A stretch of 6,002 nt of DNA from an uncultured Eubacteriales bacterium (GTDB lineage Bacteria > Bacillota > Clostridia > Christensenellales > Christensenellaceae). The position numbers and the translations under genes are program-made. A model generated the notes under the pieces. It did no database searches and was not told the origin of the DNA. It worked only from the letters and a program-made list of their open reading frames with translations. Positions 1-5,730 of this stretch are shown one piece after another (positions within the stretch are counted from its first letter, which is position 1; every line of letters begins with the position of its first letter). The DNA lies in the NCBI GenBank assembly GCA_902782475.1, contig CACZNR010000037.1, positions 1 to 6,002 of the forward strand, given 5' to 3'.

Positions 1-986
1 ACCTGGATATTGAGAAGACTGTTCACCGGCATGTACATCCTGCCAAGAAGGGTCACAAGTACAGATATGTCACCTACGGTCAGTGATGAGTCATATTTCA
101 TCATCAGAAGGCCTCCGACAAAATACATGAGCATCGGGCCTATGCTTGAAAAGGTGGACATGACCATCATGAACCATCTTCCGGCCAGGCTCTGCTTTAT
201 GTTGAGATCTATCATATCCCTGTTGGCTTTTTCATACCTGTCATATTCATACTTTTCCTTGTTGAACAGCTTGACCAGGAGCTGACCGCTTACTGAAAGG
301 GTCTCATTAAGTATCCCGTTGATGGCATCATTGCTCTTCTGGGCCTCTCTTGTGAGGCTCCATCTGTTCTCTCCGGCCTTTCTGGTGGGGATTATGAAGA
401 GCGGCACCACCGCTATCCCTACAAGTGCCAGGACCCAGCTTTTCTGAAACATTGCCACCAGTGCTATCACCAGAGTGAGCACATTTGATAGTATGCTTGT
501 GAATGTAGATGATATGACATTCTGGACACCATCTATATCACTTGTCATCCTGGTTATGATCTCTCCCTGATTGTTTGCCGTATAGAATTTCTGCGGCATC
601 ATCTCAAGATGAGCATACATCTGATTACGAATGTCATAGGTTATATGCTGAGAGATGAAAGAATTAAGATAATTTTCCCCTATGCCAATGAGATTCCCCA
701 GCAATGTGACGCCAAGGGAGATCAGGATATAGAAGATCAGGGCATTCACATTCCTGTTGATAAGACCTTCATCGATTATCTTTCCTGTAAATATGGAAGG
801 CAGCATCTTAAGTGCCGATGATACCAGTATGCTAAGTATGACCAGCATAAGGCTCCATTTATAAGGTTTAAGATATGAAAATATCCTCTTTACAAGGCCC
901 TTTTCGATCTTTGGCAGCTGTCCTTTTTCTTCTTCGGACATATATCCCCTGCCCATTCCACGCATTCCACCAGGTCCCGGACCCAT
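1..986 (-). CDS. ABC exporter half-transporter, membrane domain (3' end outside window)
   Basis: The 328 visible codons encode the N-terminal transmembrane domain of a type IV (ABCB/BmrA-like) exporter that would export drugs, lipids or peptides across the cytoplasmic membrane. The ATP-binding half lies beyond the left edge, so Walker motifs cannot be checked. Predicted membrane segments fall at about residues 46-66, 83-103, 160-180, 183-200 and 272-292, with the sixth starting near 303. Family-typical stretches include FYTANNQGEIITRMTSDID (134-152) and the intracellular-loop motif SVSGQLLVKLFNKEKYE (231-247). The first 16 residues are rich in Gly, Met, Pro and Arg. The start is set by AAGGAGG four bases upstream; a second ATG at codon 16 has no comparable site. 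The gene begins 14 bases after the nudC stop, so it is probably co-transcribed with nudC and the kinase. Family assignment is firm; the substrate is unknown. It may work as a homodimer or with an adjacent partner outside the window. Confidence 0.93.
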   Translation of the reverse strand, partial: MGPGPGGMRGMGRGYMSEEEKGQLPKIEKGLVKRIFSYLKPYKWSLMLVILSILVSSALKMLPSIFTGKIIDEGLINRNVNALIFYILISLGVTLLGNLIGIGENYLNSFISQHITYDIRNQMYAHLEMMPQKFYTANNQGEIITRMTSDIDGVQNVISSTFTSILSNVLTLVIALVAMFQKSWVLALVGIAVVPLFIIPTRKAGENRWSLTREAQKSNDAINGILNETLSVSGQLLVKLFNKEKYEYDRYEKANRDMIDLNIKQSLAGRWFMMVMSTFSSIGPMLMYFVGGLLMMKYDSSLTVGDISVLVTLLGRMYMPVNSLLNIQ

Positions 987-990
987 ATTA

Positions 991-997
991 CCTCCTT
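991..997 (-). promoter_or_regulatory. Ribosome binding site of the ABC exporter
   Basis: AAGGAGG lies on the minus strand only four bases (TAAT) before the ATG at 986, within the short gap after the nudC stop. It is a perfect anti-Shine-Dalgarno match with slightly tight spacing. It decides the first ATG as start and keeps the Gly/Met-rich N-terminal tail in the protein. Confidence 0.8.
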
Positions 998-1000
998 GGC

Positions 1001-1825
1001 TTACGATCTGCCATGTTTGAAGTTTGAGATCATCTCACTTCCTATGCTTATGCTGTTGAAACTTTCAGGAATATCTTTCCTGTTTATCCATGCAGCTTCT
1101 CCCACTTCGCTCTCCTGAATAACGAACTCCTGTCTCTCCCCATCCAGTTCCGCAGTAAATCCTATCATGACTGAATCTGAGAATGCCCAGGGCTGGCTCT
1201 TGTAATACTTTACGTTCTTTACTTTGACACCGACCTCTTCCATGGCTTCACGCTTTACGGTCTCTTCGAAAGTCTCTCCAACCTCAACGAAGCCTGCTAT
1301 GAGATGAAAGCTTGAATTCGGCCTTCCTGCACTTTTTATCATAAGCAGGTCATCTCCGTCATGGATGGCAACTATTATGGCAGGTGAGATCTTAGGATAC
1401 TCAGTCTGCCCACAGTTTTCACATACCATTGCCCTTTCCCTGTCACTGTGTTGCATGCTGTGTCCGCATCTCCCGCAGAATCTTCTCGTCTCAAAGAATC
1501 TGACTATCTCTCTCCCTGTTATTATGGCAAAGCCTTCAAAACTTTCCAGTGTTCTGGATACAGAGACATCCCTGTATGAGATGCCGCCTTTATCTGCTGT
1601 AAATGCATCCGGTGGCAAAGTGTAAAAAAACATGTCATCGATCCTGTACAGATAGTCTGCCCCTTCTGCCGGTATACCCAGTTCTTCAAATGTAGGAATG
1701 ATATCCTGCTCCGTATCCTTGAGAAGTACATCATCATTTCTGTATATGAGTACATGGTCTGTTTTTTCTGCCATCCTCAGCGTGAAGCTGTTGTCAAATC
1801 TGTGTGGATAGATCTCCTGTATCAT
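1001..1825 (-). CDS. nudC: NAD(H) diphosphatase / NAD-cap decapping Nudix hydrolase NudC
   Basis: This cytoplasmic Nudix hydrolase is expected to split NAD(H) into NMN(H) and AMP; E. coli NudC also removes NAD caps from RNA 5' ends. All family hallmarks are visible. A zinc ribbon has Cys117, Cys120, Cys135 and Cys138. The Nudix box runs from Gly178 to Val200 with Glu184, Arg192, Glu193, Glu196, Glu197 and Gly199 matching GX5EX7REUXEEXGU. The NudC-specific SQPW motif is at 210-213. The C-terminal NSISIGSEMI (257-266) fits the region where NudC proteins carry SIA-type residues. At 274 aa it is close to E. coli NudC (257 aa). The ATG overlaps the kinase TGA as ATGA, and AGGAGA sits just upstream, so translation is probably coupled to the kinase. 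No frameshift or missing catalytic residue is seen. Whether the main substrate here is free NADH or capped RNA cannot be told from sequence. Confidence 0.95.
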   Translation of the reverse strand: MIQEIYPHRFDNSFTLRMAEKTDHVLIYRNDDVLLKDTEQDIIPTFEELGIPAEGADYLYRIDDMFFYTLPPDAFTADKGGISYRDVSVSRTLESFEGFAIITGREIVRFFETRRFCGRCGHSMQHSDRERAMVCENCGQTEYPKISPAIIVAIHDGDDLLMIKSAGRPNSSFHLIAGFVEVGETFEETVKREAMEEVGVKVKNVKYYKSQPWAFSDSVMIGFTAELDGERQEFVIQESEVGEAAWINRKDIPESFNSISIGSEMISNFKHGRS

Positions 1826-3096
1826 CTGTTTATTCTCCTGTCCTCAAGTCTGTAAAGACCGATCAATGCCTCATCCTTTACAGCTGAAATCTTGATCTCC
1901 CTGTCAGTCACCATTTTAAATGCCTGCCTGACTTTATCACTGTGTGCCAGTTTGCCGCCATTGATGATCACTTCACTCTCATCTGATGCATCAAGTCTGT
2001 TGACTGTACCGATGAGTCCCTTTGCAATGCCTACAAGTGAAGAATCAAATATCTGCTGATAGCTGAAATTGTCAGATGATATCCCAGTTATGGTACCGGA
2101 AGCTTCATGGATATCAGGGTCGACCATAAGTCCTGAGGATGCTATCTCCCCATTAAGCAGCTTATCCCAGAGATCCTCCGGTACGGATCCATCCCCGAAT
2201 GCCTTTATTATCCCTTCGAACAATCCCACGATGACAGCCAGGTCTCTTCCTCCCATCTGGCCCGTCTTTGTAAGTATATACCCTCCATCAAAATATGGTC
2301 TGGTCTCAAAATCCCCAAACACCATGTCACTGACTGGTCTGCTTACTATGCCTCCTGTGCCGAGAGTTATGAAAACGGCCTTTTCCTGTTCTCCTTCTGT
2401 ACCAAGTATACCGGCCTGATGATCTCCTACATCTCCAAATACCGGGATCCCCTTATAGCTTGCCAGCTTGGTTCCTTCGGGCACTATCGACGGCAGTGCA
2501 AGCTTTTTATCACCAAATACCCTGCCTATCCTGTCCATATCCCATGCTCCACTGCTTACACTGTAAAAGCCAAGAGAAGCAGACATGGTCGGATGTGTTG
2601 CAAATGTGAATGTTCCTTCGTCGGCGATCTGCCTTAATACAAAGGAACCAAGAGTATATACGTATCTGCACTCATCACTCAGAAGATCCCTTCTTGCATA
2701 GAGACTGACGAGGGACAGCCCTGCCTTGTATCTTGTCCCAAGGTCAGAAACATCTTCGCCTATCATTTCATGGATCTCGTCCAGATAAGGCTCTCCGAAC
2801 CTGTCCTGCCAGGATATGTAGTCTGATACTGCCTTTCCCGTTGCATCACACAGGACGGATCCATGCATCTGGGTATCGATCCAGATGGCCTGAGGTGTAG
2901 CGTTCTCCTTAAGCATGTCATCAATAAGAGTTTTTACGATGGAGGTGATCCTGTATGGGTCCAGCTCAAAACGTCCGCCCCCATGCCCACCGAGCTTTTC
3001 AGGAGTCGGTACTATCTTCTTATCCATTATCTTTCCATCTTCAATAATGGCACATTTTATACCCGTGCTCCCGATATCTATACCAATGATCTTCAT
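1822..3096 (-). CDS. FGGY-family carbohydrate kinase, sedoheptulokinase-like
   Basis: This is an ATP-dependent sugar or polyol kinase of the FGGY group (actin-like fold), acting in the cytoplasm. The N-terminal phosphate loop GIDIGSTGIK is at residues 5-14. A probable substrate-binding stretch, DTQMHGS, is at 74-80, followed by SWQDRF at 95-100. The likely catalytic base is Asp225 in GDVGDHQAGILG (221-232). The second phosphate motif, FITLGTGGI, is at 242-250, and the adenosine motif IINGGKLAHSDKVRQAF at 377-393. The WQD segment, the HPTMSASLGFYS stretch (168-179) and the GDHQAG form resemble sedoheptulokinases more than glycerol or xylulose kinases, as judged by eye. At 424 aa it is shorter than the usual 480-520 aa of FGGY kinases. 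The start is supported by an AAAGGA site and an N-terminus that begins exactly at the family's first strand. It is first in the operon and overlaps nudC by 4 bases. Family is certain; sedoheptulose as substrate is a tentative inference. Confidence 0.9.
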   Translation of the reverse strand: MKIIGIDIGSTGIKCAIIEDGKIMDKKIVPTPEKLGGHGGGRFELDPYRITSIVKTLIDDMLKENATPQAIWIDTQMHGSVLCDATGKAVSDYISWQDRFGEPYLDEIHEMIGEDVSDLGTRYKAGLSLVSLYARRDLLSDECRYVYTLGSFVLRQIADEGTFTFATHPTMSASLGFYSVSSGAWDMDRIGRVFGDKKLALPSIVPEGTKLASYKGIPVFGDVGDHQAGILGTEGEQEKAVFITLGTGGIVSRPVSDMVFGDFETRPYFDGGYILTKTGQMGGRDLAVIVGLFEGIIKAFGDGSVPEDLWDKLLNGEIASSGLMVDPDIHEASGTITGISSDNFSYQQIFDSSLVGIAKGLIGTVNRLDASDESEVIINGGKLAHSDKVRQAFKMVTDREIKISAVKDEALIGLYRLEDRRINR

Positions 3097-3125
3097 AGTG
3101 TGATCCTTTCTGTTTACGTATTTTT

Positions 3126-3154
3126 ATCATACATTATCCGGGTCAAAAATTAAA
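3126..3154 (-). promoter_or_regulatory. Candidate sigma-A promoter of the kinase-nudC-exporter operon
   Basis: On the minus strand TATGAT (3131-3126) matches the -10 consensus at five of six positions and is followed by an A-rich stretch. TTTAAT (3154-3149) lies 17 bases upstream as a weak -35 with three of six matches. The start of transcription would be near 3119, leaving a leader of about 23 bases with the AAAGGA ribosome binding site. A better -35 match, TTGACC at 3146-3141, lies only nine bases from this -10, too close to pair with it. Promoter calls by eye in AT-rich DNA are weak. Confidence 0.35.
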
Positions 3155-3297
3155 TACTGTATATATATTCATCATTGTGCATATTTATGCTATGGTACCT
3201 ATGCTAAATGCAACTTCCCGTGATGCATAATTTCATTTTTCAGTTAGCTTTCTGCAACCATAATATTCATTTCATGCATCGATACTGGTTAATACAG

Positions 3298-3380
3298 TTA
3301 TCAACAATATACTGCCTTTTTCCCACCTAAAATGGGTTTAAAATGTTGATAACTCTGTAAAATTATCAACATTATCAACA
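3298..3380. repeat. Cluster of four identical nonamers TTATCAACA
   Basis: Exact copies lie at 3298-3306 (+), 3344-3352 (-), 3363-3371 (+) and 3372-3380 (+). The last two abut with a period of nine. Three of the four continue as TTATCAACATT; the first continues as AAT. The nonamer differs from the DnaA box TTATCCACA at one position (A for C at position 6). Such clusters occur at replication origins, at DnaA-binding regulatory clusters and as operators for other regulators. No dnaA, dnaN, rep or parAB gene is in the window, so the binding protein is unknown. The exact repetition is seen directly; its function is inference. Confidence 0.75.
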
Positions 3381-3475
3381 TTTTGAATATAAAATTGCAT
3401 AATAATTATGTACAATTTATGAATAAAGAAATTGAAAAAATGAATATGAAGCCCTTTTCCATGATTGGGTTTCAT
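3338..3475 (-). CDS. Possible small hydrophobic peptide, 45 aa (doubtful)
   Basis: The frame starts at ATG 3475, six bases after GAGGTG, in a stretch (GAGGTGA) that matches the anti-Shine-Dalgarno well, and ends at TAA 3338. Residues 11-30 are strongly hydrophobic and aromatic (FFNFF, LYIIIMQFYI), which could form one membrane segment. Residues 32-38, NVDNVDN, are simply the translation of the tandem nonamers. It begins just past the T-run of the upstream terminator, so it would need read-through or its own promoter. A weak pair, TTCAGT (3565-3560) and TAATAT (3542-3537) with a 17-base spacer, lies upstream of the hairpin. I recognise no family. AT-rich DNA readily yields such hydrophobic frames by chance, so this is a candidate only: a leader peptide, a small membrane protein or nothing. 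Confidence 0.2.
   Translation of the reverse strand: MKPNHGKGLHIHFFNFFIHKLYIIIMQFYIQNVDNVDNFTELSTF
3340..3384. repeat. Perfect inverted repeat with two alternative right arms
   Basis: AAAATGTTGATAA at 3340-3352 is the exact reverse complement of TTATCAACATTTT at 3372-3384 (13-base arms, 19-base spacer). The same left arm also pairs with 3363-3373 over 11 bases with a 10-base loop (3353-3362). In RNA or cruciform DNA the two pairings would exclude each other. Only a run of four T follows on either strand, so it is at best a weak terminator. It could equally be a paired protein-binding site upstream of the kinase operon, about 245-290 bases before its ATG. Confidence 0.7.
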
Positions 3476-3496
3476 TCCTGTCACCTCTTTTTTATG

Positions 3497-3526
3497 AAAA
3501 AAAATGCAGAACAGAGAGTTTTGCAT
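3497..3526 (-). terminator. Rho-independent terminator after the GldG-like gene
   Basis: On the minus strand ATGCA-A-AAC-TCTCT-GTT-C-TGCAT forms a hairpin of five plus three base pairs with one A/C mismatch and a five-base loop, followed directly by eight T. It lies about 55 bases past the TGA of the GldG-like gene and is the natural end of that operon. The stem is short and AT-rich, so termination may be incomplete. Confidence 0.6.
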
Positions 3527-3580
3527 ATTTTCTCATATATTAAATCGTTAGAATCCATAACTGAAAGCTTATGATGTGTA

Positions 3581-5026
3581 TCATCTCTTGCTCTTGCGTC
3601 TGCTGTCGCCTCTGAATCCACAGTAGATCAGCCATAGGGGGACAGCTATGATAAGCAATAAGACTATATAGGAGAATATCTTGTTTATGGTCTTTGTCCT
3701 GTTCTTTACATTGATGTTATCAAGTGGCCTTCCTCCCAGATATACCGGCTGATTTGCAGGAACGAGCTCATTTATGACATCATTGAAAAAGCTGTAGTTC
3801 CCATTTATCTGAAGTATGTCATCCCCGATGCATGTGGAGTCGGTTATAAGTATTATCCTTGATTCCTTCAGTGTTGAGACTGCTCCTACCAGATACGATT
3901 CCTTGCCGGATCCAAGCTTTGCGATGTTTTGCTCTATGTTATCATCAACAGTATATGCATTGCATCCATCCCCTGATACAAGAAGTTCCCTTACTGTACC
4001 GGATCTGTCCAGGATATCGATGGACGAAGCCTCATTGAGTATGACGTTCCTCTCTATCTCATTTTCTTCGTTCTGTCTCACTACCACAGCATTGAGGACC
4101 GTCTTCCTCATGCCGGTGGCATCATTGCTGTCAGATACAATGACATCATTATTGACCTGCATGGAATAGTTTTCAAACAGCTGCTGGAAAAGAGGCAGCT
4201 GTGAAGCGTACTTCTGCAGTACTCCCTGCTTTGTATTGAAACTTGTCCTGTCAATAAGGGCAAGTATGCTGCCACCATTGCTCATGTAGTCCCTGATGGA
4301 ATCGTACTCATTCTGCTCAAGATCCGCTTTTGGCGACACTATTATGAGCACATCCGTTTTTGGATTCAGCTTTATGTTCGTGGTTGAAAAATCATATGTG
4401 CTTATTATATAGTTCTTGAGATCCAGCATGGAGATAAAGGTATCGATGTCATTTATGCCAGTCTCACCGTGTCCGCTCAGGAATCGTATGTTGACGAAAT
4501 TCTTCTGCGCCACACCCTGTATCGCAGCAGTTATCTTGTTCTCTGCCACAGATGATGTCTTATTGCCGTCCTCATCATATATATACATGTCTTCATATGT
4601 GAAGGTCCTGGAATAAGTGCCGTCAGAATTAGTTATCATGATGGCATTCGATGAGTTCTTCGGATATGTAAAGTCTGCGGGCATGGCTGACAGAGAGTAT
4701 ATATTATCCCTGACCACAAGATGTGAAGACATGGATGAATACTCCTTCAGCAGTTCCTGAAGTCTGGTATCTTCCTGACCAGGAGTACAGATGGAATATA
4801 CATATACGTTCTCTTCCAGCTTTGCAAGTATCTGATTGGAGGTTTCAGAAAGTGAATATATCCTGTTCCTAGTGATGTCTGTTGCAAGGGAATACCTATT
4901 CTCTATCGTAGGGAATATGATGTTTATGAGTATCAGTGTTACAGTCAGAAGTATGATCACCAGATCGATCTTTGTTTTCTTTTCCCTGAATACTGTGGCA
5001 AGCAGTTCTTTTATCTTTCCCATCAT
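3581..5026 (-). CDS. GldG-family ABC transporter auxiliary protein
   Basis: This 481-aa protein has an N-terminal membrane anchor (about 21-40), a large extracytoplasmic region (about 41-448), a second membrane segment (about 449-469) and a basic cytoplasmic tail ending RRKSKR. It belongs to the GldG / ABC_transp_aux type. The stretch after the anchor, SLATDITRNRIYSLSETSNQIL (46-67), matches the family's opening pattern. FLSGHGE is at 182-188, a Rossmann-like TDVLIIVSP (224-232) leads to a GGSILALID motif (251-259), and ITDSTCIGDD is at 394-403, followed by NYSFFNDVINEL (410-421). In Flavobacterium, GldG works with GldA and GldF in gliding and protein secretion; elsewhere its role and substrate are unknown. 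The start at ATG 5026 overlaps the permease TGA as ATGA, with GGAGG upstream; a second ATG follows at once. The DUF4340-type gene that often follows such genes is absent here, and a terminator follows instead. Confidence 0.87.
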   Translation of the reverse strand: MMGKIKELLATVFREKKTKIDLVIILLTVTLILINIIFPTIENRYSLATDITRNRIYSLSETSNQILAKLEENVYVYSICTPGQEDTRLQELLKEYSSMSSHLVVRDNIYSLSAMPADFTYPKNSSNAIMITNSDGTYSRTFTYEDMYIYDEDGNKTSSVAENKITAAIQGVAQKNFVNIRFLSGHGETGINDIDTFISMLDLKNYIISTYDFSTTNIKLNPKTDVLIIVSPKADLEQNEYDSIRDYMSNGGSILALIDRTSFNTKQGVLQKYASQLPLFQQLFENYSMQVNNDVIVSDSNDATGMRKTVLNAVVVRQNEENEIERNVILNEASSIDILDRSGTVRELLVSGDGCNAYTVDDNIEQNIAKLGSGKESYLVGAVSTLKESRIILITDSTCIGDDILQINGNYSFFNDVINELVPANQPVYLGGRPLDNINVKNRTKTINKIFSYIVLLLIIAVPLWLIYCGFRGDSRRKSKR

Positions 5027-5730
5027 CTTCTCTGCCTCCAGATAAGAAGAGACTGGATACTCATCATGAGAAATACCGCTGTGATAGATACGAAATAGAT
5101 GAGCGTTGAAAATGAGAGAACCCCATATTCAAATATCTTGTATCTTGAGAAGATCGAAACCACATAGAAGACAGCTTTTACAAATGCATTGCCTACGTAT
5201 GGCATGAGTGTATCCATCATCCACCAGACGAAAAGACCTGCAACCGTCACGAGGAATGCCCTGTATTCATGTGTTGACAGCGATGAAAGGAATATCCCAA
5301 AGGAACACACTATGCTTCCAAGCATAAACAGTCCTATGAGAAGGAATACCACTTCGATCCAGTATCTGCCGTAAAACACCATCAATATGGATGGTATTAT
5401 CATGCTTACAAAGGAGAACAGCATAAATACCAAAAATGCCGCCAGGAACTTTCCTATGACGACCCTGTTCATAGGCATGGAAGACGAGAACAATATCCTG
5501 TCAGTACCGTCAGCCTTTTCCTTTGCAAAGCTGCTCATGGTAAGAAGCGGTATGAACAGCAGCAGTATGAATGTATTGTTGCTGTAGACCTGGGTAACAT
5601 TATTGATCTCCCTTGAGTACAATGTTCCCCAGAACTTCAGTCCCGAATACAGCATGATGACTCCTGCAGCTATGAGCAGAAGTGTATTTTTCTTATATTC
5701 ATTTATTTCTCTTCTGATTATAGAAATCAT
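5023..5730 (-). CDS. ABC-2 type transporter permease (GldF/NosY-like)
   Basis: This 235-aa integral membrane protein is the permease of an ABC-2 system. It shows about six hydrophobic segments, near 16-35, 52-68, 94-118, 124-150, 158-192 (probably a segment plus re-entrant part) and 205-230. The cytoplasmic loop between segments 2 and 3, SFAKEKADGTDRILFSSSMP (67-86) followed by NRVVIGKF (88-95), is the coupling loop typical of GldF/NosY-type permeases, where the pattern is E-K-x-x-GT-x-x-x-L-x-x-x-P. The ATG overlaps the upstream ATPase stop by one base (TAATG), and its own stop overlaps the GldG-like start by four bases. The three products are therefore probably made in fixed ratio and assembled together. 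No extracellular substrate domain is present, which fits a partner protein (the GldG-like product) supplying that part. Confidence 0.9.
   Translation of the reverse strand: MISIIRREINEYKKNTLLLIAAGVIMLYSGLKFWGTLYSREINNVTQVYSNNTFILLLFIPLLTMSSFAKEKADGTDRILFSSSMPMNRVVIGKFLAAFLVFMLFSFVSMIIPSILMVFYGRYWIEVVFLLIGLFMLGSIVCSFGIFLSSLSTHEYRAFLVTVAGLFVWWMMDTLMPYVGNAFVKAVFYVVSIFSRYKIFEYGVLSFSTLIYFVSITAVFLMMSIQSLLIWRQRR

Larger units (their letters stand above)
3097..3580. other. AT-rich 484-bp intergenic region between two co-oriented operons
   Basis: This gap separates the GldG-like gene from the kinase gene, both on the minus strand. It is visibly richer in A and T than the flanking genes. It holds a terminator-like hairpin near its right end, a candidate promoter near its left end, four TTATCAACA nonamers in the middle and a short reading frame with a good ribosome binding site. 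Minor symmetries also occur: GCATATTTATGC at 3179-3190 (five-base arms), ATGCTA twice within 3187-3206, and GATGCAT at 3222-3228 facing ATGCATC at 3274-3280. I see no tRNA, rRNA or recognised riboswitch. Confidence 0.8.

Noticed and set aside
10..285. Plus-strand frame opposite the ABC exporter
   Set aside because: It is antisense to a clear exporter membrane domain, has no ribosome binding site, and shows no recognisable family.
1522..1755. Alternative minus-strand frame inside nudC
   Set aside because: It lies wholly within nudC in another frame, with no ribosome binding site and no family resemblance.
2069..2637. Plus-strand frames opposite the kinase
   Set aside because: They are antisense to an intact FGGY kinase with all motifs; Ser/Pro/Cys-rich composition is typical of shadow translation.
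3132..3146. TTGACC as -35 with GATAAT or TATGAT as -10 upstream of the kinase
   Set aside because: Spacers of two to nine bases are far too short for a sigma-A promoter, so TTGACC was not used in the promoter call.
3363..3380. CRISPR or satellite array
   Set aside because: Only two abutting 9-base copies without spacers of regular length; no cas genes.
3298..3384. Chromosomal or plasmid replication origin
   Set aside because: The nonamers resemble DnaA boxes, but no dnaA, dnaN, rep, parAB or other origin-linked gene is in the window and the flanking operons are ordinary metabolic and transport genes. Kept only as a DnaA-like cluster.
3383..3574. Plus-strand open frame of about 51-63 codons across the terminator region
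   Set aside because: It needs a TTG start or an internal ATG at 3419, neither with a Shine-Dalgarno, and it runs antisense through the hairpin of the opposite operon. The protein-like look is not enough support.
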